A program made the position numbers and the translations under genes. The notes below the pieces were generated by a model that saw nothing but the letters and a program-made list of their open reading frames with translations, did not search any database and was not told the DNA's origin. Below are positions 56,450 through 64,000 of a stretch of DNA of 64,000 nt, in pieces. The stretch covers positions 2,914,001-2,978,000 of the forward strand of contig NZ_AP022593.1 in the NCBI RefSeq assembly GCF_010731815.2, read 5' to 3'. This stretch comes from Mycolicibacterium arabiense. GTDB taxonomy: Bacteria; Actinomycetota; Actinomycetes; Mycobacteriales; Mycobacteriaceae. Numbering within the stretch: the stretch's first letter is position 1; every line of letters begins with the position of its first letter.

Positions 56450-58996
56450 TCAGCCCAGAATGAGGTGTTCACCGTCCGGGCTCAGGTTGACCGGCACCAG
56501 GTCGCCGTCGTGGACGTCGCCGGCCAGCAGCATCCTGGCCAACTGGTCGCCGATGGCCTGCTGCACCAGGCGGCGCAGCGGGCGGGCGCCGTAGAGCGGG
56601 TCGAAACCACGCTCGCCGAGCCACTTCTTGGCGGGTAGCGACACCTGCAGGGTCAACCGGCGCTGCGCCAGCCGCTTCTGCAGCTGATCGAGCTGGATGT
56701 CGACGATCCGGACCAGTTCCTCGGGGTTGAGCCCGTCGAAGATCAGCACGTCGTCGAGGCGGTTGATGAACTCCGGCTTGAACGCGCCACGCACGGCGGC
56801 CATCACCTGCTCCTCGGTGCCGCCCGACCCCAGATTGGAGGTCAGGATGAGGATGGTGTTGCGGAAGTCGACCGTGCGGCCCTGACCGTCGGTCAACCGG
56901 CCCTCGTCGAGCACCTGGAGCAGCACGTCGAACACGTCCGGGTGGGCCTTCTCGACCTCGTCGAACAGGACCACCGAGTACGGCCGCCTGCGCACCAGCT
57001 CGGTCAGCTGACCGCCCTGGTCGTAGCCGACGTAGCCCGGAGGCGCACCGACCAGCCGTGCGACGGAGTGCTTCTCGCCGTACTCGCTCATGTCGATGCG
57101 GACCATCGCGCGCTCGTCGTCGAACAGGAAGTCCGCGAGCGCCTTGGCCAGCTCGGTCTTGCCGACACCGGTCGGGCCGAGGAACAGGAACGAGCCCGTC
57201 GGACGGTTCGGGTCGGCGACGCCGGCCCGGCTCCGCCGCACCGCGTCGGAGACTGCGGCGACGGCCTTGCGCTGACCGATGACGCGCTTGCCCAGCTCGT
57301 CCTCCATGCGCAGCAGCTTGGCGCTCTCGCCTTCGAGCAGCCGCCCGGCCGGGATGCCGGTCCACGCCTCCACCACCTCGGCGATGTCGTCGGGGCCGAC
57401 CTCCTCCTTGAGCATGACGTTCTGCTGTGCCTGGGCCTGCGGCAGTGCGGCGTCGAGCTTCTTCTCGACTTCTGGGATCCGGCCGTACCGCAGCTCGGCG
57501 GCCTTGGCCAGGTCGCCGTCGCGTTCGGCGCGCTCGGACTCACCGCGCAGCTGGTCGAGCTGCTCCTTGAGGTCGCGGACGACGTCGATGGCGCTCTTCT
57601 CGTTCTGCCACCTGGTGGTCAGCTCGGAGAGTTGCTCCTTCTTGTCGGCGAGTTCGGCGCGCAGCTTCTCCAGCCGTTCCTTCGACGCGGCGTCCTCCTC
57701 CTTGGCCAGAGCCATCTCCTCGATCTCCAGCCGGCGGACCAGCCGCTCGACCTCGTCGATCTCGACGGGGCGGGAGTCGATCTCCATGCGCAGCCGGGAA
57801 CCGGCCTCGTCGACGAGGTCGATGGCCTTGTCCGGCAGGAAGCGGGAGGTGATGTAGCGGTCCGACAGGGTGGCGGCGGCGACCAGGGCGGAGTCGGTGA
57901 TCCGGACGCCGTGGTGCACCTCGTAGCGGTCCTTGAGGCCGCGCAGGATGCCGACGGTGTCCTCCACCGACGGTTCGCCGACCAGCACCTGCTGGAAGCG
58001 GCGCTCCAGGGCGGCGTCCTTCTCGATGTACTTGCGGTACTCCTCGAGCGTGGTGGCGCCGACCATGCGCAGTTCACCGCGCGCCAGCATGGGCTTGATC
58101 ATGTTGCCCGCGTCCATCGCGCCCTCGCCGGTGGCACCGGCGCCCACGATGGTGTGCAGCTCGTCGATGAACGTGATGACCTGGCCTGCCGAGTTCTTGA
58201 TGTCGTCGAGGACGGCCTTGAGCCGTTCCTCGAACTCACCGCGGTACTTGGCGCCGGCCACCATCGAGCCCATGTCGAGCGAGACGACGGTCTTGTCGCG
58301 CAGACTCTCCGGCACGTCGCCGGCGATGATGCGCTGGGCGAGGCCCTCGACGATCGCCGTCTTGCCGACGCCGGGCTCGCCGATCAGCACCGGGTTGTTC
58401 TTGGTGCGGCGGCTCAGTACCTGGACGACGCGACGAATCTCGTTGTCGCGTCCGATGACTGGGTCCAGCTTGCCCTCGCGGGCACGTGCGGTCAGGTCGG
58501 TGGAGTACTTCTCCAGCGCCTGGTAGGTCCCCTCGGGATCGGGGCTGGTGACGCGCGCGCTGCCGCGCACCTTGGTGAACGCCTCGCGCAGCGCCTGGGG
58601 CGACGCGCCGTGGCCGGTGAGGACCTTGGCGACGTCGCTGTCACCCGTGGCGAGACCGACCAGCAGGTGCTCGGTCGATACGTACTCGTCGTCCATCTCG
58701 GTGGCGAGGTGCTGCGCGGCGGTCACCGCGGCGAGCGACTCGCGGGACAGCTGTGGCGTCGAGTTGGCGCCGCTTGCGCTGGGCAGCCGGTCGATCAGGC
58801 GCTGTACCTCGGCACGGACCGTCGCGGGTTCGACTCCGACCGCCTCGAGCAGGGGCCCGGCGATGCCGTCGTTCTGCGTCAGCAACGCCATCAACAAATG
58901 GGCGGGACGGATCTCCGGGTTGCCTGCGGCGGTCGCCGCCTGCAACGCCGAGGTCAGCGCCGCCTGGGTCTTCGTGGTCGGGTTGAACGAGTCCAC
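56450..58996 (-). CDS. clpB: Chaperone ClpB (AAA+ disaggregase)
   Basis: The 848-residue protein has the Clp N-domain (residues 1-145), AAA-1 with GEPGVGKT near 205, the coiled-coil M-domain (about 410-530), AAA-2 with GPTGVGKTE near 605, and the D2-small domain. It dissolves protein aggregates together with DnaK. GTG 58996 has GGAGG just upstream. A HAIR operator at 59054-59074 indicates control by HspR, as for the heat-shock genes of actinobacteria. Confidence 0.98.
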   Translation of the reverse strand: MDSFNPTTKTQAALTSALQAATAAGNPEIRPAHLLMALLTQNDGIAGPLLEAVGVEPATVRAEVQRLIDRLPSASGANSTPQLSRESLAAVTAAQHLATEMDDEYVSTEHLLVGLATGDSDVAKVLTGHGASPQALREAFTKVRGSARVTSPDPEGTYQALEKYSTDLTARAREGKLDPVIGRDNEIRRVVQVLSRRTKNNPVLIGEPGVGKTAIVEGLAQRIIAGDVPESLRDKTVVSLDMGSMVAGAKYRGEFEERLKAVLDDIKNSAGQVITFIDELHTIVGAGATGEGAMDAGNMIKPMLARGELRMVGATTLEEYRKYIEKDAALERRFQQVLVGEPSVEDTVGILRGLKDRYEVHHGVRITDSALVAAATLSDRYITSRFLPDKAIDLVDEAGSRLRMEIDSRPVEIDEVERLVRRLEIEEMALAKEEDAASKERLEKLRAELADKKEQLSELTTRWQNEKSAIDVVRDLKEQLDQLRGESERAERDGDLAKAAELRYGRIPEVEKKLDAALPQAQAQQNVMLKEEVGPDDIAEVVEAWTGIPAGRLLEGESAKLLRMEDELGKRVIGQRKAVAAVSDAVRRSRAGVADPNRPTGSFLFLGPTGVGKTELAKALADFLFDDERAMVRIDMSEYGEKHSVARLVGAPPGYVGYDQGGQLTELVRRRPYSVVLFDEVEKAHPDVFDVLLQVLDEGRLTDGQGRTVDFRNTILILTSNLGSGGTEEQVMAAVRGAFKPEFINRLDDVLIFDGLNPEELVRIVDIQLDQLQKRLAQRRLTLQVSLPAKKWLGERGFDPLYGARPLRRLVQQAIGDQLARMLLAGDVHDGDLVPVNLSPDGEHLILG

Positions 58997-59053
58997 GACA
59001 CCTCCATTCCTAAGCTTGGAAAAATGCTTGTCGCCTTACACAACGCAGTCAAG

Positions 59054-59074
59054 GTTGAGTGTGTTCCGCTCAAG
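59054..59074 (-). promoter_or_regulatory. HAIR element (HspR operator) of clpB
   Basis: On the minus strand the site reads CTTGAGC-N7-ACTCAAC, which matches the HspR consensus CTTGAGT-N7-ACTCAAG at 12 of 14 positions. It lies 58 bp upstream of the clpB start. Confidence 0.85.
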
Positions 59075-59113
59075 TCTAGATTTCTTCGGTAGCGAGCGCA
59101 CCCAGGGACCGGA

Positions 59114-60118
59114 TCAGCGATAGTCCCAGTACTGCAGCCGCGTGATCGTCGCGAAGATCGCCAGCGTGATGACGTAGCCGGCGCCGACGATCGCCACTCC
59201 GCGCAGCGTGACGCCGAGGCCTGCGCCGTCGACCGGGTCCAGCCACCGGCGCATCCTCCGCACGGCGAACGGCATCAACACCCACTGCAGCAGCGAGATG
59301 CTCAGCACCTGGCTCAACCAGATGGTCAGCCACGGCCCCGCGCCCATGCCCTCGAGGATCGGCCCGACGAAGCGCGACAGCAACATCACCGTCGGGTACA
59401 GCACCAGCAGAACCAGCATCGCGGACTTCCAGCCCGGCGTGAGTTTGGTGCGGCCGTCCTCCACGCGCACGGTCGTGCCGAACGGCGTGGTCTGGGTGAA
59501 GGTCGAGAAGTCCTCGTCGAGCGTCGACCGCAGCGGTGACAGTGCATCCTGGCGCTCGGTGGACTTCAGCCACGCAGCGAGCAGCCGTTCGGTGCGGAAC
59601 CGGATCAGCGACGTCCACTCCCCCGATCCGCCGGGCGGGAGGACGACCGTGCCCTCGTACCCGGCGAATTGCGTACTGGCCGCGGTGAGATCGCGTTGCG
59701 CACCGATGAATTCGTCGACCCGACCCGCCGTGACGGTGTGCCGGAACACCGCAACGCCCGGTGGGGTGGGCTCGCCGTCGACCAGCACGAGGTCGGTCGC
59801 GGCCCGGTGGAATCCACGCGCTGACCCAACACGGAGCACCCCGGCCCTGGCCGGGCCGTCGAGCCACCCGTTCAGCAGCGACTCGTCGCGGAAGGTCACC
59901 GCGATGGCGAGATCCAGTCGCTCGTCGGCGTATACCGACGTCGTCGACTCGACGAACCCGTCCGCGGATTGGGCGCTGGACGCGAACTCGGCCAGCCAAG
60001 AGCCGAGGCCCACCGGATCGACGGGGCGGGCCAGCACGGTGACGGCGGTTGCGCTCACGCTGTCGGGCGCCGACGGTGGATCTGGCTCATGCACGCACCC
60101 CTTCGCCAGGTCGATCAC
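59114..60118 (-). CDS. Tandem ABM-domain protein with C-terminal membrane helices
   Basis: This 334-residue protein has two ferredoxin-like antibiotic-biosynthesis-monooxygenase (ABM) repeats (about residues 25-110 and 120-215; VTVLARPVDP and VAVFRHTVTAG start the repeats), then three membrane helices (about 235-330). The same design occurs in many actinobacterial ABM membrane proteins of unknown function. The start is uncertain: ATG 60118, GTG 60094 or GTG 60058. It is divergent from the GAP-family gene. Confidence 0.8.
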   Translation of the reverse strand: MIDLAKGCVHEPDPPSAPDSVSATAVTVLARPVDPVGLGSWLAEFASSAQSADGFVESTTSVYADERLDLAIAVTFRDESLLNGWLDGPARAGVLRVGSARGFHRAATDLVLVDGEPTPPGVAVFRHTVTAGRVDEFIGAQRDLTAASTQFAGYEGTVVLPPGGSGEWTSLIRFRTERLLAAWLKSTERQDALSPLRSTLDEDFSTFTQTTPFGTTVRVEDGRTKLTPGWKSAMLVLLVLYPTVMLLSRFVGPILEGMGAGPWLTIWLSQVLSISLLQWVLMPFAVRRMRRWLDPVDGAGLGVTLRGVAIVGAGYVITLAIFATITRLQYWDYR

Positions 60119-60141
60119 CGACCTGGGAGCAACCTACTTGC

Positions 60142-60147
60142 TACCTT
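60142..60147 (+). promoter_or_regulatory. Leaderless-type -10 box of the GAP-family gene
   Basis: TACCTT fits the TANNNT form and ends 7 bp before ATG 60155, which suggests transcription starting at the start codon. Confidence 0.42.
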
Positions 60148-60154
60148 GACCGCG

Positions 60155-60802
60155 ATGCTCACCGAATTGATTCCGCTGGCACTGGTGGTCGCGTTGTCGC
60201 CCTTGTCGATCATCCCGGCGGTGCTGGTGCTGCACACCCCACGGCCTCGTCCCACGGGCGCGGGGTTCCTGGTCGGGTGGGTGCTGGGCCTGGCGGTGCT
60301 GACGGTGGTGTTCGTCGAGGTGTCGGGGCTACTCGGCGGACTCGACGAGAAGCCGAGATGGGCGTCCTGGCTGCGGATCGTCGTCGGTGCCGCGCTGATC
60401 GCGTTCGGCATCTACCGCTGGACGGTCCGCAAGCGCTCCGACCACGCCCCGGCGTGGATGAGCAGACTCTCGACGCTGACGCCGCCCAAGGCGATGGCGA
60501 CCGCGGTGGTGCTCACGGTCGTCAACCCGAAGGTGCTGTTCATATGTGCCGCAGCGGGTTTGGCGATCGGCACGCAGGGCCTCGGCCGGCACGACGCCTA
60601 CGTCGGCGTCGCCTACTTCGTGGCAGTGGCGGCCTCGACCGTGGCACTGCCGATCCTCGCCTACGTCGTGTCCGGCGATCGCCTCCGCGGCCCGCTGTCC
60701 CGACTCAAGGACTGGATGGAACGTCAGCACGCGCTACTGGTGGCGATCATCCTGGTGGTGATCGGTGTCATGGTGCTGTACAAGGGCATTCACGGCCTCT
60801 AA
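60155..60802 (+). CDS. GAP/LysE-like six-helix membrane protein
   Basis: This 215-residue protein has six helices: IPLALVVALSPLSIIPAVLVL, GFLVGWVLGLAVLTVVFVEV, WLRIVVGAALIAFGIYRW, AVVLTVVNPKVLFICAAAG, VAVAASTVALPILAYVV and ALLVAIILVVIGVMVLYKG. The pattern fits the GAP (Sap-like) family that is placed near LysE exporters and, in mycobacteria, supports surface glycopeptidolipid export. ATG 60155 is used. The 3' end overlaps the convergent tetR by 69 bp. Confidence 0.82.
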   Translation: MLTELIPLALVVALSPLSIIPAVLVLHTPRPRPTGAGFLVGWVLGLAVLTVVFVEVSGLLGGLDEKPRWASWLRIVVGAALIAFGIYRWTVRKRSDHAPAWMSRLSTLTPPKAMATAVVLTVVNPKVLFICAAAGLAIGTQGLGRHDAYVGVAYFVAVAASTVALPILAYVVSGDRLRGPLSRLKDWMERQHALLVAIILVVIGVMVLYKGIHGL

Positions 60803-61429
60803 CTCGTCGAGGCTCGGCAAGCCCAGTTCGTCGGCGTCGGCGACGAGGTAGCGCGTGACCGTCGGCGACAGCAGCCTCGCGAGGTCGTCGGCGGGCAGGG
60901 TCGCCAGCGGCGGCACCTTCATCACGTAGCGCATGAGCGCCGTGCCGACCAGGCTCGTAGCCGCGAGCATCGCGCGCAACCGGGCCTGCTCGTCGCCTCC
61001 GATCACACCGGACACCGCGGTCAGCACGTAGTTGCGCATGAAGGTGCGGAACGCCTCGTTGGCATCGGAGTTCGACGTGGCCGACTGCAGCATCGTCGCC
61101 ATCGTGGACGCCGTCTCGGGCGCCTCCCAGATCGTGAAGTACTGCTTGACGAGGCGTTCGCCGATCGTGCCCTCGGCACCTGCCATCGCCGACGCCAGCA
61201 GCGTCGGGTCGATGTTCAGGCGCAGCGACTCCTTGAACAGGTCGGCCTTGGATCCGAACAGGTAGAGCACCATCGACGGGTCGACGCGGGCGTCCTTGGC
61301 GATGGCCCGCAGCGTCGTCTTCTCGTAACCGTCGTGGGCGAACCGCTCCTTCGCCGCGGCCAGCACCGCGTCTCGGGAGACGGGTTCTCCCTGACGTCTT
61401 CCACGCTTCGTCTTCGCTGGTGAGGCCAT
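60734..61429 (-). CDS. TetR-family transcriptional regulator
   Basis: The protein has 231 residues with the helix-turn-helix TTLRAIAKDARVDPSMVLYLF near residue 40 and a TetR_C ligand domain. The C-terminus is His/Asp-rich (HHDTDHHQDDRHQ), which could bind metal or may only reflect the overlap with the antisense GAP gene. It is divergent from a membrane protein gene, with two related operator-like sites between them. Confidence 0.9.
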   Translation of the reverse strand: MASPAKTKRGRRQGEPVSRDAVLAAAKERFAHDGYEKTTLRAIAKDARVDPSMVLYLFGSKADLFKESLRLNIDPTLLASAMAGAEGTIGERLVKQYFTIWEAPETASTMATMLQSATSNSDANEAFRTFMRNYVLTAVSGVIGGDEQARLRAMLAATSLVGTALMRYVMKVPPLATLPADDLARLLSPTVTRYLVADADELGLPSLDELEAVNALVQHHDTDHHQDDRHQ

Positions 61430-61444
61430 GCCGCGACACTAACA

Positions 61445-61462
61445 TTTCGATGGGTGTTGAAA
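61445..61462. promoter_or_regulatory. TetR operator copy 1
   Basis: TTTC-N10-GAAA form (TTTCGATGGGTGTTGAAA), 15 bp upstream of the tetR start. It is an inverted relative of the site at 61497-61514; TTTC, the central GG/GT region and GTTGAAA are shared. Confidence 0.68.
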
Positions 61463-61496
61463 ATGTCGTCGGGCCGGCTTACGCTCACGGCATCAA

Positions 61497-61514
61497 TTTC
61501 AACAACCGATGAAA
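61497..61514. promoter_or_regulatory. TetR operator copy 2
   Basis: TTTCAACAACCGATGAAA is a perfect TTTCA-N8-TGAAA dyad, 9 bp before ATG 61524. Its centre is 52 bp, about five helical turns, from copy 1. Confidence 0.68.
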
Positions 61515-61523
61515 AGAGTCGCC

Positions 61524-62540
61524 ATGAACGTGGAAGCCCCGCCCCGGCACACCCAGCACGGGCAGCAGTCGCACGAACCCCCGGCGGCGGCACGTGCCGC
61601 GGGCATCGTCGTCGCCTTGACACTTGCCATCGCGATCCTGGCCGTCGCATTCGCCCTACCCGCAGTCGAATCCGCGCCGCGCGACGTGCCGATCGGCGTC
61701 GCCGGGCCTGCGGCGGTCACGACGCAGATCAGCGATCAGGTCGGCCAGGCCGCACCCGGTGCGTTCGCCGTCACGGTGTACTCCAGCGAAGAGGCTCTGC
61801 GGCAGGCGATCCTCGATCGCCAGGCCTACGGCGGCATCGCCGTGGGACCGCAGGGGCCGACCCTGCTGACGGCCACCGGCGCCAGCCCGGCCATCGCCAC
61901 CGTGCTCGGACAGCTCGGCACCGGCATGGCCCAGAAGACCGGGATGCCGCTGCGCACCGAGGATCTCGCGCCGCTGACCGCCGACGATCCGCGCGGTGCG
62001 GGGTTGGCCGCCTCCGCGCTACCGATCACGCTGGCGGGCATCGTCCCCGCGATCGTCCTGCTGCTGGTCCTGACCCGCGAGGCGTGGACCAGGTTCGCAG
62101 CGGCCGTCGTGTTCGCGCCCGTGGCCGGTGTGAGCATCGCCGCGCTGCTGAGGTTCGTGTTCGGCTCGATCGACCAGAACTTCTGGGGTGTCGCGGGAGC
62201 GCTCTCACTGGGCATCGCTGCGGCGCTGCTGCTCGTGCTCGGACTGGGCTCGCTGTTCGGCAGGATCGGGCTGGGCATCGGCGCGGCGCTGGCCGTCCTG
62301 GTCGGCAATCCGCTCTCGGGGCTGGCGAGCGCCCCGGAGATGCTGCCCAGTGGCTGGGGAGCGTTCGGCCAGCTGCTCCCCCAGGGCGCGACCGCGACGC
62401 TGCTCCGGTCGACGGCCTACTTCTCCGGAGCAGGAGCGACGACCGCGATCGTGGTGCTGACCTGCTGGGTGGCACTGGGCGCGACGCTGGTCATCGTCGG
62501 GGCGCTGCGGCAGACCAGGGCTCCCGCGCCACTCACTTAG
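61524..62540 (+). CDS. YhgE/ABC-2-like multi-spanning membrane protein
   Basis: This 338-residue protein has one N-terminal helix (AGIVVALTLAIAILAVAFALPAV in part), an extracytoplasmic domain of about 120 residues (VPIGVAGPAAVTTQISDQV, FAVTVYSSEEALRQAILDRQAYGGI in parts), then five helices. This plan is that of YhgE/Pip-type and ABC-2 permease-like proteins. ATG 61524 is preferred because ATG 61509 lies in the operator. Its regulator is the divergent TetR; the flavohaemoglobin gene follows after 11 bp. Confidence 0.76.
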   Translation: MNVEAPPRHTQHGQQSHEPPAAARAAGIVVALTLAIAILAVAFALPAVESAPRDVPIGVAGPAAVTTQISDQVGQAAPGAFAVTVYSSEEALRQAILDRQAYGGIAVGPQGPTLLTATGASPAIATVLGQLGTGMAQKTGMPLRTEDLAPLTADDPRGAGLAASALPITLAGIVPAIVLLLVLTREAWTRFAAAVVFAPVAGVSIAALLRFVFGSIDQNFWGVAGALSLGIAAALLLVLGLGSLFGRIGLGIGAALAVLVGNPLSGLASAPEMLPSGWGAFGQLLPQGATATLLRSTAYFSGAGATTAIVVLTCWVALGATLVIVGALRQTRAPAPLT

Positions 62541-62551
62541 ACTCGAACGAC

Positions 62552-63718
62552 GTGGGACTAGACGACCGTGGCGCGCTGACGACATTGCGTGCCGCGGTCG
62601 ACCCGTCGGCAGGCCCGGACGGCGTGATCCGCGACTTCTACACCAGGTGGTTCGCCACCGATGCGTCCGCGCGCGACCTGTTCCCACCCGACATGAACCA
62701 GCAGCGCGCGGTCTTCTCCCGCGCGCTGCACTGGGTGCTCGGGGAGATCGTCGACCAGCGCGCGCAGGAACCGGTGGCGTTCCTCGCCCAACTCGGCCGC
62801 GACCACCGCAAGTACGGCGTCACCGCGGCGCACTACGACACGATGCAGCGTGCCCTGCTCGGTGCGCTGCGCGGTCACTTCGCCGACCGCTGGGACGGCG
62901 CCGTCGCCTCGACCGCCGTCGACGTCGTCGAACTGGTCATCGGCGTCATGCGCGGCGCGGCCGACGCCGAGAGCGGATCGCCGTACGAGGACGGCACCGT
63001 CGTCGACCACATCCGCGCGACGCGTGACGTCTCGATCATCCGGCTCCAGCTCGACCGGCCGCTGTTCTATCACCCGGGCCAGTACGTGACGGTGCAGGTG
63101 CCGCAGTGGCCGCGGCGCTGGCGCTTCCTGTCGCCGTCGATCCCCTCCGACGGCGACGGCGCCATCGAGTTCCACGTCCGGTCGGTCGCGGGCGGCATGG
63201 TCAGCACCGCGATCGTCGGCGAGACGCGCGTCGGGGACCGCTGGCGGCTGTCGAGTCCACACGGCGGGCTGCACGTCGACCGCAACGCCGGCGACGTCCT
63301 GATGGTGGCGGGCAGCAGCGGACTGGCCCCGCTGCGGTCGATCATCATGGACCTGCAGCGCTTCGCCGAGAACCCGCGCGTCCATCTGTTCTTCGGCGGC
63401 CGCTACCCGTGCGACCTCTACGACCTGAACACCCTGTGGCAGGTCGCCGCGTACAACCCGTGGCTCTCGGTGACCCCGGTGTCGGAGTTCACGACCAACC
63501 CGCCGTGGGCGGCCGACTACCCGCTGGTCGACCCGCCGCGCGGCCTGCACGTCCGCCAGACCGGACTGCTGCCCGAGGTCGTCACCCGGTACGGCAGCTG
63601 GAGCGACAGACAGATCCTCGTCAGTGGCGGCCCCGAGATGATCGCGGCCACCAAGGCGGCACTCGTCGCCAAGGGCGCGCGACCCGACCAGATCCAGCAC
63701 GATCCACCCGCGCCCTGA
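62552..63718 (+). CDS. Type II flavohaemoglobin (globin plus FAD/NAD reductase)
   Basis: This 388-residue protein has a globin domain (residues 1-135) with the proximal haem His in LGRDHRKYGV and a truncated distal side, then a ferredoxin-reductase-like module with FAD motif HPGQYVTVQVP, VAGSSGLAPLRSIIMDL for nucleotide binding, FFGGRYPCDLYDL and VSGGPEMI at the C-terminus. It is the homologue of Rv0385, which was described as a second type of flavohaemoglobin linked to D-lactate oxidation rather than classical NO dioxygenation. GTG 62552 is the only suitable start. It is co-directional with the membrane protein and the epimerase. Confidence 0.9.
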   Translation: MGLDDRGALTTLRAAVDPSAGPDGVIRDFYTRWFATDASARDLFPPDMNQQRAVFSRALHWVLGEIVDQRAQEPVAFLAQLGRDHRKYGVTAAHYDTMQRALLGALRGHFADRWDGAVASTAVDVVELVIGVMRGAADAESGSPYEDGTVVDHIRATRDVSIIRLQLDRPLFYHPGQYVTVQVPQWPRRWRFLSPSIPSDGDGAIEFHVRSVAGGMVSTAIVGETRVGDRWRLSSPHGGLHVDRNAGDVLMVAGSSGLAPLRSIIMDLQRFAENPRVHLFFGGRYPCDLYDLNTLWQVAAYNPWLSVTPVSEFTTNPPWAADYPLVDPPRGLHVRQTGLLPEVVTRYGSWSDRQILVSGGPEMIAATKAALVAKGARPDQIQHDPPAP

Positions 63719-63736
63719 GCGTGTGAGAATCGGACG

Positions 63737-64000
63737 ATGCCAGAGTTCGAGTCGGTCACACTCGTAGACCCGTCGTCGTCACTGACCGCCACGTTCGTGC
63801 CTGAGGCCGGGATGGTGGGCACGTCGCTGAGCGAGGACGGCGCCGAATTCCTGGGCCAGCGCCGCGGACTCGACGCCTACGTGAGCGACGCCAAGACGAT
63901 GGGCATCCCCATCCTCTACCCGTGGGCGAACCGGTTGAGCGGCAACGGATACGAGGCCAGCGGCGCGCAGGTCACGTTGACCCCCGGTTCGGGTGGCGTC
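63737..64000 (+). CDS. Aldose 1-epimerase family protein (3' end outside window)
   Basis: The first 88 residues of a galactose-mutarotase-like protein are present. TATFVPEAGMVGTSLSEDGAEFLG and MGIPILYPWANRLSGNGYE (each in part) are the conserved beta-sandwich start and the G-I-P-x-L-x-P-x-x-N-R motif of the family. ATG 63737 lies 18 bp after the flavohaemoglobin stop. It interconverts anomers of an unknown sugar. Confidence 0.86.
   Translation, partial: MPEFESVTLVDPSSSLTATFVPEAGMVGTSLSEDGAEFLGQRRGLDAYVSDAKTMGIPILYPWANRLSGNGYEASGAQVTLTPGSGGV

Noticed and set aside
56942..59092. 716-residue frame antisense to clpB
   Set aside because: It is a mirror of the highly biased clpB codons; clpB is intact and conserved.

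Overview
The window is a high-GC, gene-dense chromosomal segment of a mycobacterium, most probably a rapidly growing, saprophytic one (Mycolicibacterium type). The evidence is a set of lineage-marker genes in conserved neighbourhoods: glnH-pknG, ackA-pta, the F420-dependent glucose-6-phosphate dehydrogenase fgd1, metZ with its rhodanese partner and purT, purA with the Rv0358/Rv0359 homologues, class II fba, the trehalose monomycolate transport factor ttfA, clpB with a HAIR operator, and a type II flavohaemoglobin. Rv names are used from memory as family labels. No rRNA, tRNA or CRISPR was recognised.

Layout. 1-5.8 kb: 3' part of glnH, pknG, a HicB-like small gene, a complete IS481-family element, then ackA-pta on the minus strand. 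8.3-15.1 kb: a four-gene membrane glycan operon (exosortase-like protein, BcsA-like GT2, BcsB-like protein, GT-C enzyme) behind a perfect CRP-type site. 15-24.7 kb: fgd1, a metallo-beta-lactamase-fold hydrolase, a methyltransferase, an LLM oxidoreductase, a GNAT protein, an SDR, and a minus-strand metZ/rhodanese/purT group. 24.7-32 kb: Na+/H+ antiporter, MarR-MMPL pair, hydrolase, P450-ferredoxin pair. 32-38.8 kb: the purA to fba core block with a CDF metal exporter inserted. 38.9-47.4 kb: accessory genes: HD-type cyanamide-hydratase-like protein, two DJ-1/PfpI proteins, alcohol dehydrogenase, DedA, and a Rieske-oxygenase operon facing its TetR regulator. 47.4-59 kb: a long minus-strand run (ttfA, SDR, lipoprotein, TrmH-type methyltransferase, GH76, acetoacetyl-CoA synthetase, NhaA-DsbA fusion) and clpB. 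59-64 kb: an ABM-domain membrane protein, a GAP-family exporter, a TetR with a divergent membrane protein, flavohaemoglobin, and the start of an aldose 1-epimerase.

The most distinctive observations are these. (1) The IS481-family element sits exactly in a CTAG where two convergent genes share their stop codons. The 6-bp duplication gave each gene its own stop and also supplies the transposase stop. (2) The transposase ribosome-binding site lies in a long hairpin that should silence read-through translation. (3) A compact, apparently CRP-regulated exopolysaccharide-type operon lies between pta and fgd1. (4) A candidate cyano-compound (cyanamide/isonitrile) operon lies downstream of fba. (5) Several clear palindromic operators sit between divergent regulator and target genes.
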